The notes beneath the pieces are model-generated. The model did no database searches. It was not told where the DNA came from and saw only the letters and a program-made list of their open reading frames with translations. A DNA stretch of 6,074 bases, taken from contig AWGX01000651.1 of assembly GCA_000495415.1 (NCBI GenBank), positions 1 to 6,074 of the forward strand. Reading direction: 5' to 3'. Positions 1 to 5,598 of the stretch are shown here, in pieces; positions within the stretch are counted from its first letter, which is position 1; every line of letters begins with the position of its first letter. The stretch comes from Smithella sp. ME-1. Its GTDB lineage: Bacteria; Desulfobacterota; Syntrophia; Syntrophales; Smithellaceae. Position numbers and translations under genes: made by a program.

Positions 1-1121
1 GAATCGGGCAGATTGCGCCCCAGCCGCTCCTTCCAGAAATCAAGCAGCGTGGCAAACGAGATGGCCGCTTCCAGCGCCTCGCATTCTTCACGGGCATAAT
101 TATCCCGATTTCCGGATAATTCCACCGCACAGGTTGTGGCAAACTTCTTAAAATCGGGCATCCGGCCCGAGCGTCCGGCCTTTTCTATTTCTATAAGCAG
201 CCTTCTTCCGGCCGATGTGGTTGAAAACGGAAGCCAGACGGCAAGATTGACGGCATTGCCGAAAAGTCTGAGCGATCTGTTCCAGAGCATCGGCGTGAGC
301 GATTCATCCAGCAGGAAAATCATCAACTGCTCTTTGCCTGTTCGCTCTTTCAGAAAAGAGGAAACCTCTAGTGTGACCAGATCAACCAGCGCAGGAAGTC
401 CGGCCAGTGTTATCAACTCAATGCCTGTACCGTCGGAGGGTGCAACCCTACCGCCGAAGGACAACACAAGATTTTTTGCCGAATCAAACGGCAGCTTTTC
501 CGGCCCGGACAAATCAGTCCCAAATAGCGGCTCATCAATGAACAATCGTTCTTTTTTTATTTTGCGATAGAAACGCTCGGTCACCGGGGTTATCCCGGGA
601 AGTCCGATAAATACATCTTTTTCTCCGAGGGTGATTTCTTCCAGCGCCGATATTTCCAACTCCGGCATGAAGAAATTTGATTTTTTAAGCCATTTTCGAA
701 AATCCTGCGCGGTTTCCAGATATTCTTCGAGCCTTGCCCATTCGTCATCGGTAAAGCGCTCAGCCCCGTAAATGGTATTTCTGTTGATTTTATATTCAGC
801 AAGTTTTGTAATAACCGGTAAAAGATTTGTGGCGCGTCTGGCCGGGTATGGTTCCTCCGGATATTTATGCGCAATGAACTGAATAAAATAAAGTAATTTT
901 TCGTCATCAGGAACAGGTTCTAGCTTCAGTTTTTCGCAGCTTTTTCTGGCTATGTAAGATTTAAGGCCTTCGACCCGGGGGAGTATGCCGCCCAACTCGC
1001 TGTGAATAAGGTACTGCACAGGATCAACAGCTCTATCGCTGGCACATATTATTGTCCAACCGGAAAGATCAGGATAGTCATTGCGCAAAAGCTCAATTAA
1101 TGTTTCCGAATATTGTGACAT
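1..1121 (-). CDS. AddB-like helicase/nuclease-family protein, N-terminal part (truncated by window edge)
   Basis: An open frame of 373 codons runs leftward from ATG at 1121 and leaves the window without a stop, so only the N-terminus is visible. An in-frame TAG lies upstream of the ATG, and a weak GAGAG-type ribosome binding site sits about 8 bases before it. The pattern resembles the inactive-helicase subunit of AddAB-type nucleases, which process double-strand DNA ends. Residues 24-50 (IICASDRAVDP, then GGILPRVEGL) look like the degenerate motif Ia region followed by the conserved 'LPRI' step. D73-Y78 (DEKLLY) and P175-P179 (PGITP) fit the next blocks. Residues 271-310, with DESLTP, VNLAVWLPFSTTSAG and RRLL, match the helicase-like block that reads roughly 'VNLSMGYPLSxT' in that family. 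No Walker A motif is seen, as expected for AddB-like proteins. The PD-(D/E)XK nuclease domain and any iron-sulfur cysteines would lie outside the window. The coding frame is solid; the family name is moderate, from pattern memory only. Confidence 0.6.
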   Translation of the reverse strand, partial: MSQYSETLIELLRNDYPDLSGWTIICASDRAVDPVQYLIHSELGGILPRVEGLKSYIARKSCEKLKLEPVPDDEKLLYFIQFIAHKYPEEPYPARRATNLLPVITKLAEYKINRNTIYGAERFTDDEWARLEEYLETAQDFRKWLKKSNFFMPELEISALEEITLGEKDVFIGLPGITPVTERFYRKIKKERLFIDEPLFGTDLSGPEKLPFDSAKNLVLSFGGRVAPSDGTGIELITLAGLPALVDLVTLEVSSFLKERTGKEQLMIFLLDESLTPMLWNRSLRLFGNAVNLAVWLPFSTTSAGRRLLIEIEKAGRSGRMPDFKKFATTCAVELSGNRDNYAREECEALEAAISFATLLDFWKERLGRNLPD

Positions 1122-1246
1122 TCTTTGTCTCTCTATTACCCTTATGGTGGATGGCTGCTATTTTGCCGGTACATCTAATCCAGTTGAATTTTAATAGCAT
1201 AATTTTAAAAATATGATAACAAGAAGAAAAAATTTATACTTATATT
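1122..1246. promoter_or_regulatory. Divergent intergenic region, AT-rich
   Basis: These 125 bases separate the leftward AddB-like gene from the rightward methyltransferase gene and must contain the start signals of both. The half next to the methyltransferase is extremely AT-rich. TATACT at 1235-1240 is a good match to a -10 box, but it sits only 6 bases before the methyltransferase ATG and has no convincing -35 box 17 bases upstream. TTGAAT at 1184-1189 is a possible -35 box with no well-spaced partner. No clear Shine-Dalgarno sequence precedes the ATG at 1247. I can place neither promoter with confidence. Confidence 0.3.
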
Positions 1247-2194
1247 ATGAAATATTTTATTAATTCCACCGCTGATTATCATCAGTACGATTTAAATTCG
1301 CTGGGATGGGAGCTGACCGTTTGCAATTCTCTGGAACCAATTAACAGCCCCTGTCGTAAAATACTTACCTCACCCTATTCTTTTGGCACACATCTTTTCA
1401 ATTTTCTGAAAGAATTTATTTCCCTGGATGATATCCTGTCTATTTTGGAAATAGGCGGCGGCATGGGTTATCTGATGCGAGATTTCCTCAAGTTAAATCC
1501 ACAAATGAAAGCAAAGATGATTGATATTTCTCCATACCTTTTGGACAAACAGAAAGAAATCATGCAACCATTTAATGTCGATTTTGAACTTGCAGATATA
1601 TTCTGTGTTTCGCCAAAATCTCTTTCCGTTTTCGATTTAGTCGTAATGAATGAGAATTTAGGCGACTTGCCGACATTAGTAGCCATGGAAGAAAAAGGAA
1701 ATGACTCCGGTCGGAATGTTGACAATGTGATGACAAAAATTGAACACTTAAACAAGAAATACAATCTCTTGCTGGGATCAAATAAAAATGAACATATCAA
1801 TATCGGTGCCATGGAAATAGTTGAAAAACTATGTCTGACCGGAATAAAATACATTTTTTTAAGCGAGCATAGTTGCGAAGCTGTTGTTCCGGAACACATA
1901 AAGCCTTACATATCCTTTCAATCTTCCGGCTCCCCTGAAATGATTTCTCTGAAAGGCCACAAGGAATTTACCATTAAATTTTCATATTTGCAGAAAATCG
2001 CTGAAATGTTAAATTACAGTACACGGCGAGGATCTTTCGCCGATTTTCTACACTTGAATTTTAATGATAAAGTAAAAACAGCCCTAAGGCTTGCTACACC
2101 TTTCAGTGATGAGCAGGAAATTATCCGGCAATTTGTTTATGATCTTTATAAATACGAATATTTGATTCTCATAAAAAAAGGAGCTAAAAAATGA
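1247..2194 (+). CDS. MidA/NDUFAF7-like class I SAM-dependent methyltransferase
   Basis: The 315-residue protein is predicted cytosolic, with no signal peptide or membrane helix. A Rossmann-type methyltransferase core begins with motif I at residues 66-76 (SILEIGGGMGY), which carries the E-x-G-x-G-x-G SAM-binding loop, followed by an acidic motif II residue, D93 (KMIDISPYLLDKQ). N135-E136 in VVMNENLGDLP sits where the MidA/NDUFAF7 (DUF185, Methyltransf_28) family has its 'NExxDALP' motif. Residues 237-256 (GHKEFTIKFSYLQKIAEMLN) resemble that family's C-terminal part. NDUFAF7 methylates an arginine of a complex I subunit in mitochondria; the bacterial substrate is unknown, and this copy is divergent and somewhat short. 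The ATG at 1247 is the only sensible start, as the next Met (M73) falls inside motif I, yet no Shine-Dalgarno is visible. Its TGA overlaps the ATG of the DUF2845 gene by four bases, implying translational coupling. The gene is visibly AT-richer than the AddB-like gene. Methyltransferase is confident; subfamily is moderate. Confidence 0.8.
   Translation: MKYFINSTADYHQYDLNSLGWELTVCNSLEPINSPCRKILTSPYSFGTHLFNFLKEFISLDDILSILEIGGGMGYLMRDFLKLNPQMKAKMIDISPYLLDKQKEIMQPFNVDFELADIFCVSPKSLSVFDLVVMNENLGDLPTLVAMEEKGNDSGRNVDNVMTKIEHLNKKYNLLLGSNKNEHINIGAMEIVEKLCLTGIKYIFLSEHSCEAVVPEHIKPYISFQSSGSPEMISLKGHKEFTIKFSYLQKIAEMLNYSTRRGSFADFLHLNFNDKVKTALRLATPFSDEQEIIRQFVYDLYKYEYLILIKKGAKK
2178..2183 (+). promoter_or_regulatory. 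Ribosome binding site for the DUF2845 gene
   Basis: AAGGAG lies 7 bases before the ATG at 2191, inside the last codons of the methyltransferase gene. It supports that ATG and, together with the ATGA stop/start overlap, coupled translation of the two genes. Confidence 0.8.
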
Positions 2195-2559
2195 AAATAT
2201 ATTCAGCAATAATATTCCCTGTGGTTATTCTTTTCTTGCTGGTTTCTTCAGTTGAAAGTATGGCTTTCCGTTGCGGTAATGGGCTCGTCACTGAAGGAGA
2301 TTCAAAGTCTCAGGTACTGGCTACTTGCGGTAGTCCTACATCCAAAGAAAAATCCTGCGAAAACAATCAGCAACACATGACAACAGACAAATATGGGAAA
2401 ATAAAAAAAGTTAAAAAATGCGGCCGGAAACTGGAGACATGGTCATATAACTGCGGGGATAATGATTTCATTTACAAAATTAAATTTGATGACGGGAAAA
2501 TAATCAATATAACCACCGATGGTCGCGGAAAAGGTAGATCGGATTGTCAGGCGAAATAA
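2191..2559 (+). CDS. Exported DUF2845-family protein with six cysteines
   Basis: The 122-residue protein has a typical Sec signal: K2, a hydrophobic stretch at about 5-20, and a likely cleavage site after S23-M24-A25. The mature part of about 97 residues should be periplasmic. It begins FRCGNGLVTEGDSKSQVLATCGSP, split here by residues 26-49, with the G-D-S-x-x-x-V-x-x-x-C-G-x-P pattern that I recognise as DUF2845; the same pattern recalls the BamE/SmpA-type small envelope domain. The C-terminal ETWSYNCG (82-89) and KIKFDDGKI (96-104) complete the domain as predicted beta strands. Cysteines are C28, C46, C56, C77, C88 and C119, an even number that suits disulfides. The C56-C77 segment, rich in Lys and Gln, looks like an insertion between strands. 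The function of DUF2845 is not known. The gene overlaps the methyltransferase stop by four bases and has its own good ribosome binding site, so the two are very likely one transcript. Confidence 0.8.
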   Translation: MKIYSAIIFPVVILFLLVSSVESMAFRCGNGLVTEGDSKSQVLATCGSPTSKEKSCENNQQHMTTDKYGKIKKVKKCGRKLETWSYNCGDNDFIYKIKFDDGKIINITTDGRGKGRSDCQAK

Positions 2560-2739
2560 TTGTCCATTTATATCATTCCGATGAAAATAATTAATAATGT
2601 CACGAAGTCTTTTGCCGATGAGAAAGAAGCCTTCTTTGTGGACATGGCAAGCCAAACCGTCTGGGACGATGGTGACTTCTATGATTTTATACACATGACC
2701 CCCAAAGGGACAAAAATAGTTGGCTCTCTCTTGTATTAA
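2560..2739 (+). pseudogene. C-terminal remnant of an SGNH/GDSL-type hydrolase
   Basis: In the codons directly after the DUF2845 TAA, and in the same frame, there is an uninterrupted reading of 59 residues ending at TAA 2737-2739. An ATG at 2581 would give 52 residues. It contains EAFFVDMASQ, then DDGDFYDFIHMTPKGTKIVG. This matches the end of SGNH hydrolases: a strand ending 'VD', then the catalytic D-x-x-H block followed by a small-residue/Gly turn and the final helix ('D-x-x-H-L-x-x-x-G-x-x-x-x-A'). The Asp and His of the triad are present (DFIH), but the GDS serine block and the Gly and Asn blocks are missing, and no good ribosome binding site precedes 2581. I therefore read it as a decayed or deleted gene, not a working enzyme. 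A 52-residue translated peptide cannot be excluded. The original substrate (carbohydrate ester, lipid or peptidoglycan acetyl group) cannot be told. Confidence 0.6.
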
Positions 2740-2775
2740 GCATTAAAAACTATAATTCCAAGTATTGTTACCGAA

Positions 2776-4410
2776 TCAGGAAGTTGACTTTTCCGAGATT
2801 AACTTTTGCACTTTATCACGTAGGTCATTGACCTCTTTCCATTGTGGCGCAAGCTGAGCTGCCTCGTCAATATACTTCGTTGCTTCGTTAAAAAGCCCTT
2901 GCTTAACTCTGAGTTCAGCCAGATGAAAATAAGGTTGGGCAACTTTAGGATCAAGCAGGATTGCTTGTCGGAAACATGATTCCGCTAAATTGTCTTGATT
3001 CATTCCGGCATAAGCTACGCCGAGATTGTTGAATGTTGTAATATCGGCTGGGTTCATCTTTGCAGCTGCCAGCAAATGAGTAATGGCCAGATCAAATTGA
3101 TTGCTTTGCAAATATGCCGTACCGAGGTTGAAATGAGCTAATTCATTTTCACCTGCCACCGCAAGATTTTGACTGAATAATGTTTTAGTATTCTTCCAGT
3201 AAGAGACCTGTCGGAATGTCAATGCCATTAATACCGCTATAAATAGCGTAATTACGACCGCCGCAAGGCGACGTATTTTTATTTTTTTTATATTCTTGTC
3301 CAGGGAAAATCCCGCCATAAAAATCAATCCTAATTGAGGAAGCAACATGTAACGGTCGGCATGTGCCTGTTCGCCTACCTGAACAATTCCAATAACCGGA
3401 AATAAAACTCCCAGATAAAACAACCATCCCCATAAAAGATGAGGGCGTTGATCCCGTTGCCAAACTGCTACAACACTAATAAGTGTTAAAACTGCGCAAG
3501 CCATCATAACGCTGCTATGATCGAATGCATATGGATACGGATAAAAAACAGTCAATTCAAGTGGCAACAGACTTTGGTGAATATATTCAAGATATGATAT
3601 TACGGCATTGGCAAGTCGGTCTGTCAGGGGGAATTCAACAAGAGATTTTATTGCCCTGCTTTTATCTTGTACAATTAAAGTTATAATTGATGTAATTATG
3701 GAAAGAGCAAACCATGGTATTTTTTCATATATGGACTTCTTTAATTCACTTTCAAAACGCTTCAGCGGCCAGAAATCCAGAAGTAGAGCAACACAAGGCC
3801 AGGTAACCGCCATAGGTTTAGACAGCAGAGACAAAACAAGAAATAACGTCGTTAAATAGTAAAGATACTGTTTCCCGTTTTTGCCGGCATATCTAAGATA
3901 GGACAATGTAGCTGACAAAAAGAAAAAAGCGCATAGCAAATCTTTACGCTCTGCCGCCCAAGCTACGGATTCGACATGCAATGGGTGTAAAGCGAAAAAA
4001 GCGGTCATAAGAAAAGCGGCTGGGATGGAAGCTTTAAGATTTAAAAATAAAAAAAACACCAATATTACACACCCCACATACCAAAAAAGGTTTACCATGT
4101 GAACTGTTGTAGCTGAGGCACCGAACAGGCTGGAATCCAGCATATAACTTATCCAGGTCAGCGGATGCCAGTTAGAAGCCGTGTTAGTGATGAATGCCCA
4201 GCCAATGCCTATCCAGCTTAGGCCGGAGGATACCAGAGAATTTTCAGAAATGTAGAAAGGGTCGTCCCAGTTGATGAACTCATGGGATGACATTTGTGCA
4301 TACGGCACAACTGTTAATACGACTAAGATTATTAGCCATAGACAGAGCAAGAGTTTATTTGTTATTTTATTTTTCAAAATATCAACAGAACTTTTTTGTG
4401 TTGATTGCAC
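2776..4410 (-). CDS. TMTC-like GT-C membrane glycosyltransferase with C-terminal TPRs
   Basis: The 544-residue protein has roughly ten membrane helices (first about 19-38, last about 382-398) followed by a soluble TPR tail. The first outer loop carries FINWDDPFYI (45-54), whose D49-D50 pair fits the acidic motif of GT-C enzymes, and SNWHPLTWISYMLD (79-92). HPLHVESVAWAAERKDLL (142-159), LSKPMAVTWP (196-205) with LLLDFWPLKR (210-219), and HADRYMLLPQLGL (350-362) are hallmarks of the bacterial relatives of TMTC O-mannosyltransferases. Three TPR units fit at about 423-454, 457-488 and 491-522, each ending in N-P, D-P or A-P. By family logic it moves a sugar from a lipid carrier onto an acceptor on the outer face of the inner membrane; sugar and acceptor are unknown. 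The start is GTG at 4410; an in-frame TAG lies four codons upstream and no ATG occurs before M40, which is already past the first helix. The ribosome binding site is weak. The crotonase gene ends 43 bases upstream on the same strand. Confidence 0.85.
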   Translation of the reverse strand: MQSTQKSSVDILKNKITNKLLLCLWLIILVVLTVVPYAQMSSHEFINWDDPFYISENSLVSSGLSWIGIGWAFITNTASNWHPLTWISYMLDSSLFGASATTVHMVNLFWYVGCVILVFFLFLNLKASIPAAFLMTAFFALHPLHVESVAWAAERKDLLCAFFFLSATLSYLRYAGKNGKQYLYYLTTLFLVLSLLSKPMAVTWPCVALLLDFWPLKRFESELKKSIYEKIPWFALSIITSIITLIVQDKSRAIKSLVEFPLTDRLANAVISYLEYIHQSLLPLELTVFYPYPYAFDHSSVMMACAVLTLISVVAVWQRDQRPHLLWGWLFYLGVLFPVIGIVQVGEQAHADRYMLLPQLGLIFMAGFSLDKNIKKIKIRRLAAVVITLFIAVLMALTFRQVSYWKNTKTLFSQNLAVAGENELAHFNLGTAYLQSNQFDLAITHLLAAAKMNPADITTFNNLGVAYAGMNQDNLAESCFRQAILLDPKVAQPYFHLAELRVKQGLFNEATKYIDEAAQLAPQWKEVNDLRDKVQKLISEKSTS

Positions 4411-4453
4411 TAAAATAAACTATACTCTTAAATAACATAAAGTCTGAGAATTA

Positions 4454-5248
4454 TCACTTTACTTTCCAGACAGGTTTTCTCTTTTCCACAAAAGCCACAA
4501 ATCCTTCCATAATATCCGCAGAACCCAGTAAATTATGCATTATCTGGTCTGTCAGCGCCATGGCATCAGTTCTGTTCATATCCCTGCTTTTCAGAAGGAG
4601 TTCTTTCACTGCTCTTATCGCAAGAGGACTATTCTGACAAATTCTCTCTGCCATTTCTGTTGCGGTTTGAAGAAGTTGTTCAGATGGAACCACCCGATTC
4701 ACCAGTCCCACTTCATAGGCTCTCTGCGCTTTTATTCTATCGCAGGTAATGAGCATTTCATAGGCAATTCCAGGTGGAACGTAGTGCTGGAAAAGAGCAG
4801 TAAAACTTGCCGGCATACCCAACTTTGGTTCGGGCACGCCAAACTGAGAGCCCTCCGCAGCAATTCTTATATCGCTTTCCAGAGCCAGCCACAAACCACC
4901 GCCAAGACAGTGTCCATTGATGGCCGCAATAATTGGTTTCGATACATTATAGTTTGAAGGTGACGCACGCCACGCAGGAGCCTCCTTCATCCAGGACATT
5001 ACTCTTGCAGGAGGTTTGCCCCCTAGTAACTTAAGCATTTCCACATCCGATGCGATATCAACTCCGGAACAAAAGGCTTTGCCTGCTCCTGTGAAAATAC
5101 TCACCCAGACATCATCGTCATCCCTGAAGGTTACCCATACTTTCGCCAATTCATTAATAAGTTCAGGACTAAGGGCATTTAATTTATCAGGACGATTCAA
5201 GGTGATGTACGCAATCTTATCCTTCTTCTCATATAATACTAACGACAT
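4454..5248 (-). CDS. Enoyl-CoA hydratase/isomerase (crotonase) family protein
   Basis: The 264-residue cytosolic protein has the usual length for a crotonase. ITLNRPDKLNALSPELINEL (15-34) is the family N-terminus. GKAFCSGVDI (56-65) forms the first oxyanion-hole/CoA-binding block, and INGHCLGGGLWLALESDIRI (110-129) contains the second oxyanion glycines. FGVPEPKLGMPA (136-147) carries E140, equivalent to rat hydratase Glu164. The position equivalent to rat Glu144 is W120, so one of the two glutamates used by classical enoyl-CoA hydratases is missing; isomerase, hydrolase or another crotonase chemistry is therefore possible. The C-terminus EKRKPVWKVK is typical. The substrate is not evident; fatty or aromatic acyl-CoA metabolism is the general context. 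I chose ATG 5248 because AAGGAGGT lies 5 bases before it. The longer TTG start at 5269 would place that ribosome binding site inside the coding region. It may be transcribed together with the downstream glycosyltransferase, although the two have no obvious shared role. Confidence 0.9.
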   Translation of the reverse strand: MSLVLYEKKDKIAYITLNRPDKLNALSPELINELAKVWVTFRDDDDVWVSIFTGAGKAFCSGVDIASDVEMLKLLGGKPPARVMSWMKEAPAWRASPSNYNVSKPIIAAINGHCLGGGLWLALESDIRIAAEGSQFGVPEPKLGMPASFTALFQHYVPPGIAYEMLITCDRIKAQRAYEVGLVNRVVPSEQLLQTATEMAERICQNSPLAIRAVKELLLKSRDMNRTDAMALTDQIMHNLLGSADIMEGFVAFVEKRKPVWKVK

Positions 5249-5253
5249 AAAAT

Positions 5254-5261
5254 ACCTCCTT
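5254..5261 (-). promoter_or_regulatory. Strong ribosome binding site for the crotonase gene
   Basis: The minus strand reads AAGGAGGT, a near-perfect Shine-Dalgarno sequence, 5 bases before the ATG at 5248. It decides the start codon against the upstream in-frame TTG at 5269. Confidence 0.9.
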
Positions 5262-5275
5262 GATATCAACCTTTT

Positions 5276-5303
5276 TTAATAAGCACTCCCCCGATAATGA
5301 CAA
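5276..5303 (-). promoter_or_regulatory. Candidate sigma-70 promoter of the crotonase gene
   Basis: On the minus strand TTGTCA (5298-5303, five of six bases matching TTGACA) is followed after 16 bases by TATTAA (5276-5281, four of six matching TATAAT). Transcription would start near 5269, giving a leader of about 20 bases that contains the ribosome binding site. This is a prediction from the sequence only. Confidence 0.45.
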
Positions 5304-5488
5304 TCTAAAGCGACCATTGTTTTCACTTATATTTACGCTCATCTACCAGTCAAGCCTTTTTCTTAACATTTCTTCAACACTCTTGACCATCGAGTAATCA
5401 GCTATAGCATCAATTTTCACTGCTTTTTCCTGTTTCTGTACCGAAAAAGTTTATAAAATACGTAACCAATGTTTCTGATACTTAGTTT

Positions 5489-5518
5489 CTCTCTTCTTTA
5501 TCCTCTCTTCTTTATCCT
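5489..5518 (+). repeat. 14-bp perfect tandem duplication
   Basis: CTCTCTTCTTTATC occurs at 5489-5502 and again at 5503-5516, and the period continues for two more bases. It is a pyrimidine-rich stretch ending exactly where the TTGACA box begins (5518), so its copy number sets what lies just upstream of the HD-GYP promoter. It looks like a slippage product. Confidence 0.85.
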
Positions 5519-5546
5519 TGACATCCTTCCCTCGCAAGTTTATGCA
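5518..5546 (+). promoter_or_regulatory. Candidate sigma-70 promoter of the HD-GYP gene
   Basis: A perfect TTGACA -35 box (5518-5523) is followed by a 17-base spacer and TATGCA (5541-5546), which matches TATAAT at only three positions. The predicted transcription start near 5553 would give a leader of about 46 bases before ATG 5599. The -35 box and spacing are strong; the -10 box is weak, so an activator may be needed. Confidence 0.5.
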
Positions 5547-5598
5547 ATAATTGTATTATTATCATATATCTCATTTTTCACAAGAATGGACAAAACTC

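Larger units (their letters stand above)
5249..5598. other. 350-base divergent intergenic region
   Basis: This gap lies between the leftward crotonase and the rightward HD-GYP gene. It holds the two candidate promoters, the crotonase ribosome binding site and the 14-bp tandem repeat listed separately. The middle (about 5304-5488) has no gene I can recognise. On the minus strand, 5343-5450 is open for 35 codons and contains a GTG at 5420 with AGGA about 7 bases upstream, which would give a 25-residue peptide ending RKRLDW; its family is unknown, and it may be a gene vestige or chance. No hairpin followed by a T-run is seen. Confidence 0.5.

Noticed and set aside
136..570. 144-codon plus-strand open frame
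   Set aside because: It lies antisense inside the continuous AddB-like frame, is Ser/Pro-rich low-complexity without domain motifs, and has no ribosome binding site.
590..907. 105-codon minus-strand open frame
   Set aside because: It overlaps the AddB-like gene in another frame on the same strand; the longer frame carries the recognisable family pattern.
1468..1899. 143-codon minus-strand open frame
   Set aside because: Antisense shadow of the methyltransferase gene, with no domain pattern.
2617..2640. Inverted repeat AAAGAAG/CTTCTTT considered as a terminator
   Set aside because: Only one base separates the arms, so no hairpin can form, and it lies inside the SGNH-like reading frame.
2740..2775. 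Bidirectional terminator expected between the convergent genes
   Set aside because: No stem-loop with a T-run is visible in these 36 bases.
4535..4957. 140-codon plus-strand open frame
   Set aside because: Antisense shadow of the crotonase gene; Cys/His/Trp-rich nonsense-like composition.
5343..5450. 35-codon minus-strand open stretch with an internal GTG start
   Set aside because: Too short and without a recognised family; a possible gene vestige, noted in the intergenic entry but not called a gene.
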